Shown here: one piece after another, positions 1-6,767 of the stretch
Layout: every line of letters begins with the position of its first letter
How positions within the stretch are numbered: position 1 is the stretch's first letter
Program-made: the position numbers and the translations under genes
Assembly (NCBI GenBank): GCA_004552615.1
Contig: SFNZ01000016.1
Span: 1-26,204 of the forward strand
Direction: 5' to 3'
Length of the DNA: 26,204 bases
DNA from: Bacteroidales bacterium
GTDB taxonomy: Bacteria > Bacteroidota > Bacteroidia > Bacteroidales > UBA932
Notes under the pieces: model-generated
Databases searched by the model: none
The model's input: only the letters and a program-made list of their open reading frames with translations
What the model was told of the DNA's origin: nothing

Positions 1-273
1 TTCAGCCAAAGCCCGATCTTCAGAACGGACTTCATATCCTTCTACCAGGGCTGATACATCTTCAACTCCGGTAATACTGGTGCCCAGCACATCAGAAATT
101 TCCTGAAGAAGGGCAATCGTGAAATTGTGCTTACCGCTGAGCCACTTGGTCACTTCTGATGGCCTTCTTCCCATAAGGTCAGCGAACTGTTTTCTGCTCA
201 AACCGCGTTTCTTCAATGCATCCTCGATCTGCTCGGCAACTATTGTCAGCCTGATTGGTATTGTCTGTTTCAT
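1..273 (-). CDS. XRE-family HTH regulator, C-terminus cut off by window edge
   Basis: Reading leftward from an ATG at 273, an open frame of 91 codons runs off the window edge with no stop. The product begins MKQTIPIRLTIVAEQIEDAL and contains a helix-turn-helix of the XRE/Cro type at about residues 12-70 (SRKQFADLMG, then SEVTKWLSGKHNFT, then LLQEISDVLG). Members of this family act as DNA-binding repressors and are often the antitoxin half of HigBA- or RelBE-like modules; no toxin gene is visible here because the partner, if any, would lie outside the window. A -7 box (TATATTTG, 278-285) sits so close to the ATG that transcription would start at or inside the start codon. Function beyond DNA binding is inference. 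Confidence 0.8.
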   Translation of the reverse strand, partial: MKQTIPIRLTIVAEQIEDALKKRGLSRKQFADLMGRRPSEVTKWLSGKHNFTIALLQEISDVLGTSITGVEDVSALVEGYEVRSEDRALAE

Positions 274-277
274 GTTG

Positions 278-308
278 CAAATATATGAAATTTTACATTA
301 AACAGAAA
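278..308 (-). promoter_or_regulatory. Candidate Bacteroidota promoter for the XRE gene
   Basis: Reading the minus strand, TTTC (305-308) is followed after 19 bp by TATATTTG (278-285). The -7 element is a perfect TAnnTTTG; the -33 element matches TTTG at three of four bases. The predicted transcription start falls at about 271-273, on the ATG, so the message would be leaderless or start at a later codon. Confidence 0.5.
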
Positions 309-328
309 TTTATTTATAATTAAAATTA

Positions 329-535
329 TTACCAACTGTTCCTGTGTTCGGCAGTGATGTCCCGGAAAGAGCGCTTCCCTTCGATGTAGTCTGCATAGAG
401 GTCTTCCGCCTCGCGTCCGCGGAGGAAACTGCACTTGCCGCAGATGGGACAATTGCCCAGGCACTTGAACTCATCCCGGATGAATTCAAGCCTCTCCTCC
501 GCAGTCGAGGTCTCTATGTCAGGTGCAGATGCCAT
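329..535 (-). CDS. Small conserved-type protein with four clustered cysteines
   Basis: A 68-residue product starting MASAPDIETSTAEERLEFIR from an ATG at 535; a longer reading to 568 would need a TTG start and is not preferred. The central part reads FKCLGNCPICGKCSFL, giving a CxxxCxxCxxC cluster that could bind zinc or an iron-sulfur centre. It is followed by an acidic, aromatic helix-like stretch (EDLYADYIEGKRSF). It has no signal peptide or membrane segment, so it is probably cytoplasmic. It is transcribed divergently from the Smr-domain gene, and the two share a symmetrical promoter region at 553-582. I do not recognise a named family and propose no function. Confidence 0.6.
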   Translation of the reverse strand: MASAPDIETSTAEERLEFIRDEFKCLGNCPICGKCSFLRGREAEDLYADYIEGKRSFRDITAEHRNSW

Positions 536-552
536 TATATGCAGATTATGCG

Positions 553-582
553 CAAATTTATGAAACAATATTTATAAATTTG
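553..582. promoter_or_regulatory. Divergent -7 boxes forming an inverted repeat
   Basis: The minus-strand -7 box TAAATTTG (553-560) and the plus-strand -7 box TAAATTTG (575-582) lie head to head. Together with one more base each they form a 9-bp perfect inverted repeat (CAAATTTAT / ATAAATTTG) separated by 12 bp. Starts would fall about 10 nt before the ATG at 535 and about 30 nt before the ATG at 622. No good -33 TTTG was found for either. The symmetry could also be an operator. Confidence 0.45.
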
Positions 583-621
583 TCTGATTCTACATATATA
601 TGAAAAGAAAGAATTAGGTTA

Positions 622-1284
622 ATGGGAAAGTTCAATGATTTCTCTGCGCTGAAAACGCTGAAGAAGGACCTGGAGAAGAAGGAGACCCCCGGGGAAGAAG
701 CCGCACCGCAGCAGAAGAGGCGGAACCGCACTGTCGCCGGCAAGTCGAAAGAACAGATTGAGGGAGAGCAGACCGCAAAGGAACGGGGACTCCGTCCCGG
801 ATGCACGGTGACACTGATGGATTCCAATGACAGGGGCATACTCCGTCACGTTCACAAGGACTTCGTGGAGATAGAGATAGACGGACTGCTGTTCAGGGCC
901 GGATTCAATGACTTTGTCGTGAACAATCCCGAAGAAGATGCCAGGCTGGTCAGCAGCATCGGACGGTCAGCGCAGAAGCGCAAGGAAACGGTAGCGGACA
1001 GGCCGCAGGCTCTCCCGAATGAGATTTCAGTTGACCTGCACATCGAAAAAATCCCGTCCGGATATGAAGCCCCGGAGGGATTTGAACTTCCCTATCAGCT
1101 TGAATATTTCAAGAGCATCCTGCACAAGAACTTGAAACACAGGGGCATGCGCATTTCCTTCATCCACGGCGTAGGCGACGGCATCCTCAGGGATGCAATC
1201 CGCAAGGAAATCGACGAAGCCTATGCCCTGACCTGTTCCTGGGCTCCCGGCCCCGCCGGCGTGACGATAGTTACGGTCAGATAG
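622..1284 (+). CDS. Smr-domain protein (short DUF2027/MutS2-like)
   Basis: A 220-residue product. The N-terminal 60 residues are highly charged (lysine- and glutamate-rich, probably a flexible tail). Residues 58-105 form a small beta-rich segment (GCTVTLMDSNDRGILRHV, then VEIEIDGLLF). The C-terminal 85 residues are an Smr domain with the typical VDLHIE strand, the FIHGVGDGILRDAIR motif and a final TIVTVR strand. Smr domains in MutS2 and related proteins act as nucleic-acid nickases or structure-binding modules. The gene lacks the MutS-like ATPase and is shorter than the Bacteroidota DUF2027-Smr proteins I know of, which are usually over 300 residues. It is soluble and cytoplasmic by sequence. 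The molecular role is inferred from the domain only. Confidence 0.85.
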   Translation: MGKFNDFSALKTLKKDLEKKETPGEEAAPQQKRRNRTVAGKSKEQIEGEQTAKERGLRPGCTVTLMDSNDRGILRHVHKDFVEIEIDGLLFRAGFNDFVVNNPEEDARLVSSIGRSAQKRKETVADRPQALPNEISVDLHIEKIPSGYEAPEGFELPYQLEYFKSILHKNLKHRGMRISFIHGVGDGILRDAIRKEIDEAYALTCSWAPGPAGVTIVTVR

Positions 1285-1608
1285 ATTCAATTCCGCGGAT
1301 TTGGGAGATGATGCCGTGGAGGGCGGCGGTGTCCATGTTCTTGACGCGGGATATCAGTTTCAGGTCCGGAAGGGAATCCGGGCAGCCAAGTCCCTCACGG
1401 AGAGACGGTTCCATCAGGTCGAAGGATTTGGAAATCTGGCCCCGGCCAGAATGCTTCCGGCATTCAGGAAAGCCTGCAATGCGGCATTGTCCCCGGACCT
1501 TGCCCGCGACGCGATGTCTGCAACGGATTCTCCGACGAGGTCCGCTGGGAAAAGGACGGGGACGACCTTGTGGCCAGGGCCGAAATGACCATCCAGCTCC
1601 ACAACCAT
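1277..1608 (-). pseudogene. Probable gene remnant with one frameshift, product unrecognised
   Basis: On the minus strand, a protein-like reading starts at 1608 (MVVELDGHFGPGHKVVPVLF) and continues through a helical stretch (SVADIASRARSGDNAALQAF) to a stop at about 1414. A neighbouring frame carries a plausible continuation (SFDLMEPSLREGLGCPDSLP, then LISRVKNMDTAALHGIISQI) that stops at 1277, overlapping the end of the Smr gene by 8 bp. Codon usage in both pieces resembles neighbouring genes (third-position G or C), which suggests one reading frame broken by a small insertion or deletion near 1414-1440. I cannot name the family. It could be chance open sequence opposite the plus-strand remnant, so confidence is low. 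Confidence 0.3.
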
Positions 1609-1779
1609 AACCTCGGCCTTGCCGCATTGGCGAAGGCTGCGGAGGAGAAGAAGATGAAGCCTGGAAGGGATTTCAATATAATCTCATACAACGAGTCCCC
1701 TATCAACGACATCATCCTCAACGGGCTGACCACGATTTCCACGGATTTCGCGGAAATGGGCCGCCGCAAGACTTTCTGA
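1490..1779 (+). pseudogene. LacI/GntR-type regulator fragment (sugar-binding domain remnant)
   Basis: The plus-strand frame ending at a stop at 1777-1779 resembles the C-terminal periplasmic-binding-like domain of LacI-type regulators. It shows a helix LGLAALAKAAEEKKMKPGRD, the strand FNIISYNESPIND that matches the usual 'isvvGfDDip' position, then LTTISTDFAEMGRR, the usual 'lTTv..p..emGr' position. The frame has no ATG start or HTH domain upstream, and it ends soon after the EMGRR motif, where a complete protein would continue for another 40 or so residues. It therefore looks like a truncated fragment of a regulator gene. Family assignment rests on motif recall, not on an alignment. Confidence 0.4.
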
Positions 1780-1786
1780 CGGCATG

Positions 1787-2437
1787 TCAGCCGAACAACT
1801 CCCTCAGGACGGGGAGCGAACGGATGTTGATGGTGGATTCGGTGTGGAATTCCAGATAACGTATCAGTGAAGAGGCAATCTCGTTGCGGACTGCCCCGGA
1901 CAGGGGGATGAGCATCGAGCCGGGAAGGGCCGTGCTCATGAACTGCTCTATAATATCCTGATTGTCACCGCTGAACGGGAGCATGTCGGCTGCTTCCGGC
2001 CGGAACCCCAGCGCCACGCACAGTTCGAGCAGGAAGCGGATATGGAAATTGCTGAAATCCGCCTCTATCGCATCGAGCGTGAGAATCTGCCTCTCGCACC
2101 ATTCGAACAGCCCCTCCTCCAATGCCCCTTCACGCACCGTCCTGTAGAGGACTTCGGCCATGAACAGGCTCATTGTATTCTTGTAGATGTCATTCCTGAC
2201 AGAATTGAGGGGAGTTGCAGCACCGATAACCTTGGCATACCAGAGGTCAGACTTCGGATTCTCCGTCACCGAGAGTTCAAGAATGTTGAGCGGGAGGAAA
2301 TACGACATCTTCGACCTGCCCCCTATCCTTATCAGGAAACTCCTCCTTCCGTATGTGCGCGACAGAGTGTGGAGGACTATCGAGTTCTCCCGTATCTTGG
2401 TGGTATTCAGTACTATTACCCTTTCATCGGAGGTCAT
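1787..2437 (-). CDS. recO: DNA repair protein RecO
   Basis: A 216-residue product, close to the usual RecO length. The N-terminus (residues 6-80) is the RecO OB-fold, with VIVLNTTKIRENSIVLHTLS and GRRSFLIRIGG. It is followed by the all-helical part with FMAEVLYRTVREGALEEGLF and FHIRFLLELCVALGFRP. RecO binds single-stranded DNA and, with RecR, loads RecA onto SSB-coated gaps in the RecFOR recombination-repair pathway. No CxxC zinc motif is visible. The ATG at 2437 overlaps the stop codon of rdgB by four bases (ATGA), so the two genes are almost certainly co-transcribed and translationally coupled. Confidence 0.92.
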   Translation of the reverse strand: MTSDERVIVLNTTKIRENSIVLHTLSRTYGRRSFLIRIGGRSKMSYFLPLNILELSVTENPKSDLWYAKVIGAATPLNSVRNDIYKNTMSLFMAEVLYRTVREGALEEGLFEWCERQILTLDAIEADFSNFHIRFLLELCVALGFRPEAADMLPFSGDNQDIIEQFMSTALPGSMLIPLSGAVRNEIASSLIRYLEFHTESTINIRSLPVLRELFG

Positions 2438-3075
2438 GGCCGGATTTCATTGTGCAGGAACTCCGCCATTGCACGCATGGCCTTGCCCCTGTGGGAGATG
2501 GCGTTCTTGGTCTCGTCATCGAGCTCCGCCACTGACCTGTCGGGATATTCGTCAGCGATGAACACCGGGTCATATCCGAATCCTCCGTTCCCGGACTTCA
2601 CCCTCGCGATTCTGCCCTCCATCACGCCTTCGAAGAAATGCTTCTCTCCGTTGAAGATGAGAGTAACGACCGTCTTGAATCTGGCACGCCGTGTGGCATT
2701 GACTGTGTCGAGGCCATATTCACGCGCGAAAGACGCCTCGGTTTCACGGAGATCCATGTCCCTGAGGAGCTTTGCGATATTTGCTTCATTGTCCTTTGAC
2801 GGCCCTGCGTAACGGGCTGAAAAAACGCCCGGCGCCCCTCCGAGAATATCGACCTCGAGTCCGGTGTCATCGGCGAAACAGTTCGCTCCCCCAGTGTGGT
2901 CGTAGATATACTGGGCCTTCTGTAAAGAATTGGCACGCAGGGTGATGCCAGTCTCCGGCACGTCCTCGGCGATGCCTTCCTGCACGGGGGTAACGAGCTC
3001 AAATGCCCCGCCTAAAATTTCTGATGCCTCTCGCAGTTTTCCGCTATTGCCCGTTGCAAAAACAATTTTTGTCAT
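2434..3075 (-). CDS. rdgB: Inosine/xanthosine triphosphate pyrophosphatase (RdgB/HAM1)
   Basis: A 213-residue product starting MTKIVFATGNSGKLREASEI. It has the family signatures in order: the TGNxGK phosphate-binding motif at residues 8-13, FADDTGLEVDILGGAPGVFSARY in the middle, GNGGFGYDPVF, and the C-terminal SHRGKAM. The enzyme hydrolyses dITP, dXTP and related non-canonical purine nucleotides to monophosphates, keeping them out of DNA. Compared with the usual NIxKLLxxL-NRxAxF region, there are about 15 extra residues (around ETEASFAREYGLDTVNAT) before RRARFKT. A longer open frame to 3189 exists, but the ATG at 3075 lies directly downstream of a good promoter and aligns with the family start. 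It is first in an operon with recO. Confidence 0.95.
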   Translation of the reverse strand: MTKIVFATGNSGKLREASEILGGAFELVTPVQEGIAEDVPETGITLRANSLQKAQYIYDHTGGANCFADDTGLEVDILGGAPGVFSARYAGPSKDNEANIAKLLRDMDLRETEASFAREYGLDTVNATRRARFKTVVTLIFNGEKHFFEGVMEGRIARVKSGNGGFGYDPVFIADEYPDRSVAELDDETKNAISHRGKAMRAMAEFLHNEIRP

Positions 3076-3100
3076 ACTGCTTTCAATATTTCTGTAATAC

Positions 3101-3145
3101 GCCGCAAAGTTATCAATTCCGCCCCGATTCTCCAAATGAACGGAA
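3101..3145. repeat. Promoter-bearing direct repeat, copy 1 (intact)
   Basis: This 45-bp segment, containing the whole rdgB promoter, recurs at 4404-4448 in the same orientation with 39 of 45 positions identical (ungapped, counted by eye). Positions 3121-3145 match with only one mismatch. Both copies lie just upstream, on the minus strand, of a minus-strand gene. Confidence 0.85.
3105..3136 (-). promoter_or_regulatory. Promoter of the rdgB-recO operon
   Basis: On the minus strand, TTTG (3133-3136), exactly 20 bp, then TAACTTTG (3105-3112). This is a full match to the Bacteroidota primary-sigma consensus. The predicted start is at about 3099, giving a leader of about 24 nt before the rdgB ATG. 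Confidence 0.8.
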
Positions 3146-3198
3146 TATTTCGTACTTTTGCCGCTGCGGCGGCGAAATAGTGGCACCAACGGGATTGA

Positions 3199-4296
3199 TT
3201 AAAGACGGAGTTTGAAAATCAGGTAGTTGTCTTCCGGTCCGGCATTGGCAAGAACGTCCGGATCAGTGACTTTGCCGCGTATGCTGCCCGGCAGTCCAGA
3301 CAGAAGAGACGGGTCCACAATACATAAGAGATTGCCGTCATTGTCAAAGCCACGGAACGAGAATAGCAACGGGCTGTCCTCCGATCCGGGACCAAACCAT
3401 ATCCAGCCTTTGCGCCCGCAGATGCCGTAAAACGGAGCTGGCTTCATTTTGTCCTGGACGAAAATCTCGACGAATTGCCAATCCTCATTTTCAAAGAAAC
3501 GTCTCGGGAAAGCGAATTTGCTAGCGAAAAGGCTCTCGGCAGCCTTGAACGCATCGTCATATTCATAATACGACTCCGGGACAGCGAGGTCTCCGAGATC
3601 AAAGGTCACGTACTCCGACACCTCAAGATTCTTGAATTTCAATATGGACGGGTTGAATGAGTCGGCAAGAAGCACACCTCCGTCCGCAGCATCGGAAAAT
3701 ACCGGGAAAGGTGAAGATAGAGATATAACTTTGGCATCTGCCGGGAGATAACCTGTCACCTCTCCAGACAACGACTTGTATTCCAAGCGTTTATCTGAGA
3801 CCATCCCATATCCGTAGTATGTCAGCCATCCACCCTCGGCAGCATAAGTCTGCGCTCCGGGAGCCCCGGCCTGAACCGTCGAGATATAATTCCCGTCCAC
3901 TGAATAAACCAGCGCCTTGTCCGGCATGGCATAGACTGTCACCTCGTTTCCGGAGCACTGGACATCCTTGACCGCAACATATTCTCGCGGACCATTCCCC
4001 TTACTGCCAATTGAATTGAGGAATCGGCCATCAGCGGAATAATGATAGATGCGGCTGTTCTGCATATCCGCCACAATATACCCGTCTCCGCATACGAGCA
4101 AATCGGGGTTCTGTCCGACAAAATGCACACTGTCCGTCTCCAACGGAACCACTTCAACAGACTTCACAAGTTCCGCCAACGGTTCTGCCGACTTGACCGC
4201 CTCGAACTTCACAAGTTCCTCATTGTCAACATTATTGCACTGCACCATCAGCATTCCTGCCGCCACGGCGCCCAGATACCATACACTCTTCTTCAT
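3199..4296 (-). CDS. 6-bladed beta-propeller lipoprotein
   Basis: A 365-residue product starting MKKSVWYLGAVAAGMLMVQC, a lipoprotein signal peptide ending in a lipobox cysteine followed by NNVDNEE. Upstream in-frame ATGs at 4305 and 4308 are possible but less likely. The mature part has repeated beta-propeller strand patterns: ICGDGY-like DLLVCGDGYIVADMQNSRIY, FLNSIGSKGNGPREY and KALVYSVDGNYI. The second of these is the SIGxxGxGPgEY motif typical of the Bacteroidota 6-bladed propeller family (DUF4934-like). These proteins sit in the periplasm or on the outer membrane; their ligands are unknown. The gene appears to be monocistronic, lying between two copies of a 45-bp repeat. Confidence 0.85.
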   Translation of the reverse strand: MKKSVWYLGAVAAGMLMVQCNNVDNEELVKFEAVKSAEPLAELVKSVEVVPLETDSVHFVGQNPDLLVCGDGYIVADMQNSRIYHYSADGRFLNSIGSKGNGPREYVAVKDVQCSGNEVTVYAMPDKALVYSVDGNYISTVQAGAPGAQTYAAEGGWLTYYGYGMVSDKRLEYKSLSGEVTGYLPADAKVISLSSPFPVFSDAADGGVLLADSFNPSILKFKNLEVSEYVTFDLGDLAVPESYYEYDDAFKAAESLFASKFAFPRRFFENEDWQFVEIFVQDKMKPAPFYGICGRKGWIWFGPGSEDSPLLFSFRGFDNDGNLLCIVDPSLLSGLPGSIRGKVTDPDVLANAGPEDNYLIFKLRL

Positions 4297-4403
4297 ATAT
4301 AACATCATTTTTCTCTCATCTTTTTTATTTATTCTCCCCGAAAGTTAAGAAGATCCGGTGGAAAAGCAAGCGGTATTTGGGACAACAAGTCCCGAAAGGA
4401 TCA

Positions 4404-4448
4404 GCCGGAAAGTATTCAGTTACGCCCCGATTCTCCAAATGAGCGGAA
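4404..4448. repeat. Promoter-bearing direct repeat, copy 2 (decayed -7 box)
   Basis: Same orientation as copy 1 at 3101-3145, 39/45 identical. The -33 TTTG is kept (on the minus strand, at 4436-4439), but the position of the TAACTTTG -7 box reads ATACTTTC, so the canonical TAnnTTTG is lost. A shifted TACTTTCC can be read one base later. It lies 108 bp upstream of the beta-propeller ATG and abuts the DUF4160 promoter on the other strand. Confidence 0.8.
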
Positions 4449-4461
4449 CGCTAAAAGAAAT

Positions 4462-4492
4462 TTTGTTCTGCCTCTGTTTTGCACTATATTTG
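4462..4492 (+). promoter_or_regulatory. Promoter of the DUF4160-DUF2442 pair
   Basis: TTTG (4462-4465), 19 bp, TATATTTG (4485-4492): full match to the Bacteroidota -33/-7 consensus. The predicted start near 4498 leaves a leader of about 22 nt before the ATG at 4520, which supports that start over the longer upstream reading. Confidence 0.75.
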
Positions 4493-4519
4493 CTGCTGAT
4501 ACTTTCTAAAATAAAGAAT

Positions 4520-4777
4520 ATGCCGCAGATAAGTTTCTTTTATGGTATAATTATTCTGATGAACTTTGCTGATCACGCACCGGCTCATTTTCACGCATGG
4601 TATGGTGACTACAAGGTTATCATCAGTATACAAGACGGGGTGGTAAAAGGCGAGATGCCTGGTAGGGCATTGAAGATGATTATGGAATGGATGGAACTAC
4701 ACCGCGACGAACTCATGGACAATTGGCAGAAAGCCCAGAACGGGATGCCGTTGGACAAAATAGAACCACTGAAATAA
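4520..4777 (+). CDS. DUF4160 domain protein
   Basis: An 85-residue product starting MPQISFFYGIIILMNFADHA. It shows the DUF4160 signature: MPxI, the internal hydrophobic strand, and the histidine-rich DHAPAHFHAWYG motif, then the strand KVIISI, and a C-terminal helix ending in WMELHRDELMDNW. The biochemical function of DUF4160 is unknown. It is usually a single-domain cytoplasmic protein encoded next to a DUF2442 gene, exactly as here (8-bp gap). The pair is visibly more A+T-rich than its neighbours, which suggests recent acquisition. A longer frame back to 4358 exists but covers the promoter and the 45-bp repeat, so I rejected it. Whether the pair is a toxin-antitoxin module is an open inference. 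Confidence 0.88.
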   Translation: MPQISFFYGIIILMNFADHAPAHFHAWYGDYKVIISIQDGVVKGEMPGRALKMIMEWMELHRDELMDNWQKAQNGMPLDKIEPLK

Positions 4778-4785
4778 AATTAGCA

Positions 4786-5019
4786 ATGTTTATTGAAGTA
4801 ATACGGGCAGAATACATTGACGGGTACTGCATAAAATTGTGGTTCAACAATGATGTCACCAAGATTGTTGATCTCAAATCATCACTCAAAGGTGTAGTGT
4901 TCGAACCGCTGAAGGACTTGGACTATTTCAAAAGATTTACCGTCAAATACAATACCGTGGAATGGGAAAATGGGGCGGATTTCGCGCCAGAATATCTTTT
5001 GGCCCTGCCTGAAGCATAA
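4786..5019 (+). CDS. DUF2442 domain protein
   Basis: A 77-residue product starting MFIEVIRAEYIDGYCIKLWF. It has the DUF2442 pattern: beta-hairpin with GYCIKLWFNNDVTKIVDLKS, then LKGVVFEPLKDLDYFKRFTV, and a terminal TVEWENGADFAPEYLL motif. In this family the 'W-NG-D-aPe-Ly' ending is characteristic, and the structure is a small beta-rich fold of unknown function. It is the second gene of a two-gene unit with DUF4160 and shares the promoter at 4462-4492. The start at 4786 fits the family length; an out-of-family extension to 4687 overlaps the DUF4160 frame and was rejected. Confidence 0.88.
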   Translation: MFIEVIRAEYIDGYCIKLWFNNDVTKIVDLKSSLKGVVFEPLKDLDYFKRFTVKYNTVEWENGADFAPEYLLALPEA

Positions 5020-5081
5020 TATTGCCTGTCTGAAAGGCACAACCTGCGGGACGATTGCATTCAACTGGAATTCAACTTAAT

Positions 5082-6719
5082 ATGAATAGAAAGACCATCA
5101 TTGCCGCTGCGGCGGCTATCATCATGGCGGTTCCGTCACAGGGGCAGTCAAAAAATTTCAAGCTCGGACAATGGGTGGAAATACAGAACGCCATCATCAA
5201 GGAGCTCAACCGGTCATACGTGGATTCCCTACCGCTTGACCGCATAGAGAAAGCCGGAATCGAAGCAATGCTCGAGAGCCTCGATCCATATACGATGTAC
5301 GTGCCGGAGGAGGAGAACGAAGACTTCGAGTTCATGATCGGAAAGACCTACGGAGGCATCGGGGCGATCATCTACAAGCCGGGCCGCGAGAGCAACGTGG
5401 TAATAAACGAGCCGTACATGGGTTCCCCGGCCCAGAAAGGAGGACTCCGCTGCGGTGACGAGATAGTGGCCATAGACGGTGTTTCAGTCATCGGGCTGCT
5501 CGCTGACGAGGCCACTTCCAGGATGAAAGGCAATCCGGGCACGGAAGTCGTGTTCAAGGTGAAAAAAGCCTTCGGAGGGGAGACCTGGCAGGCCGGGGAC
5601 ACGGTGGAAGTGAAAATCATCCGCGAGAGAATACATCTCCCTGACGTGGAATATGCCGGAATGCTGGACGACACGACAGGATACATTCTCCAGACCGGAT
5701 TCACCGAGAAAGTCTCCGAGGACGTCAGGGCCGCATATTACAAACTGAAGTCCCAGGGCATGAAGAAGCTCGTGCTCGACCTCAGGGGGAACGGCGGCGG
5801 TCTCATGCAGGAGGCCGTGAACATCGTCTCTCTGTTCGTACCGAAAGGCTCCCTCGTGGTAACTTCCAAAGGAAATGATGCTGTGTCCCGCCAGGAATAC
5901 CGCACCATAACAGACCCGGTGGACACGGAAATCCCGATTGTCGTGCTCGTGGATTCAGGCACGGCATCCTCTTCGGAAATCGTGTCCGGGGCATTCCAGG
6001 ACCTTGACCGCGCCACCATTCTCGGTTCCAGGACCTATGGAAAGGGACTTGTGCAAAGCGTGCGCCCTATGCCATACAACGGCCAGCTGAAAGTGACCAC
6101 TGCGAAATATTACACTCCGAGCGGCCGCTGCATCCAGGCCATCGACTACAGCAACCGGAACGAGGACGGCAGCGTGGGACATATCCCTGACTCGCTGACT
6201 CATGAGTTCAGGACGGCACACGGCAGGCCGGTACGGGACGGAGGCGGAATCACTCCTGATGACACGCTCTCATATACAAGATACAGCCGGCTGGTTTATT
6301 CCCTGGTACTGAACGGAATTATCGACCAGTACGCCCTGGAATACGGCAAAAAGCATGAAAGCATCCCGGCTCTCGAGGATTTCCATTTCGGGGATGCCGA
6401 CTACGAAGATTTCGTGAACTACGCAATAGACAAGAATTTCGACTACAGGTCCACTGCCAAGGCAATGTTCGACCAGATGAAGTCCGAGCTCGAGAAGGAC
6501 GGGATGGCCGGGCAGATGAAAGACCAGCTTGACGCCCTGGAGAAATGCCTGAATATCGAGAAGCGCGAATTCCTGATGCTCAAGAAGCAGGAAATCATAC
6601 CGTTCATCGAGGAGGAAATCGCGACCCGCTATTACTATCAGGAAGGCGGCATACGGGTCCGCCTGAGATATGACAGGCAGCTCAGGGAAGCATTGACCAG
6701 ACCATTGATAAAGTTTTAG
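5082..6719 (+). CDS. S41 C-terminal processing peptidase (CtpA/Tsp type)
   Basis: A 545-residue product with an N-terminal signal peptide (residues 1-20, ending PSQGQ) and therefore periplasmic. Order of domains: a helical N-terminal segment with SLDPYTMYVP at about 70, a PDZ domain at about 85-180 (GGIGAIIY, NEPYMGSPAQKGGLRCGDEI), then the S41 core. The core includes the LDLRGNGGG motif, the nucleophile in GTASSSEI (S296 by alignment with Prc spacing) and the general-base lysine in TYGKG (K321), 25 residues apart as in E. coli Prc. A helical C-terminal extension of about 120 residues follows. Such enzymes cleave unfolded or tagged envelope proteins from the C-terminus. The ATG at 5082 gives a proper signal peptide; the longer frame from 5055 does not. 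Confidence 0.93.
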   Translation: MNRKTIIAAAAAIIMAVPSQGQSKNFKLGQWVEIQNAIIKELNRSYVDSLPLDRIEKAGIEAMLESLDPYTMYVPEEENEDFEFMIGKTYGGIGAIIYKPGRESNVVINEPYMGSPAQKGGLRCGDEIVAIDGVSVIGLLADEATSRMKGNPGTEVVFKVKKAFGGETWQAGDTVEVKIIRERIHLPDVEYAGMLDDTTGYILQTGFTEKVSEDVRAAYYKLKSQGMKKLVLDLRGNGGGLMQEAVNIVSLFVPKGSLVVTSKGNDAVSRQEYRTITDPVDTEIPIVVLVDSGTASSSEIVSGAFQDLDRATILGSRTYGKGLVQSVRPMPYNGQLKVTTAKYYTPSGRCIQAIDYSNRNEDGSVGHIPDSLTHEFRTAHGRPVRDGGGITPDDTLSYTRYSRLVYSLVLNGIIDQYALEYGKKHESIPALEDFHFGDADYEDFVNYAIDKNFDYRSTAKAMFDQMKSELEKDGMAGQMKDQLDALEKCLNIEKREFLMLKKQEIIPFIEEEIATRYYYQEGGIRVRLRYDRQLREALTRPLIKF

Positions 6720-6753
6720 TCCGGAAAGTCAATGGATTATCATTCGGAATTGT

Positions 6754-6761
6754 TATCTTTG
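6754..6761 (+). promoter_or_regulatory. -7 box upstream of the mdh leader
   Basis: TATCTTTG matches TAnnTTTG exactly. No convincing TTTG lies 19-21 bp upstream, so only the -7 element is claimed. If used, transcription starts near 6768 and mdh has a leader of about 235 nt. Confidence 0.5.
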
Positions 6762-6767
6762 TGTTTT

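Noticed and set aside
2042..2812. 256-codon plus-strand frame opposite recO and rdgB
   Set aside because: Spans the junction of two well-identified, translationally coupled genes on the other strand and shows no protein family pattern.
3153..3160. TACTTTTG box on the plus strand between the beta-propeller gene and rdgB
   Set aside because: No -33 element at the right distance and no plus-strand gene downstream.
3158..3173. 16-bp identity with 5101-5116 (ttgccgctgcggcggc)
   Set aside because: Simple G+C-rich sequence, one copy inside a signal-peptide coding region; most likely chance.
4358..4519. Upstream extension of the DUF4160 frame with a hydrophobic stretch that looks like a membrane segment
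   Set aside because: It covers the 45-bp repeat and the promoter at 4462-4492; DUF4160 proteins normally begin at the MPxI motif.
5023..5039. Short TGCCT/AGGCA hairpin after the DUF2442 gene
   Set aside because: Only five base pairs and no T-run, so not supportable as a terminator.
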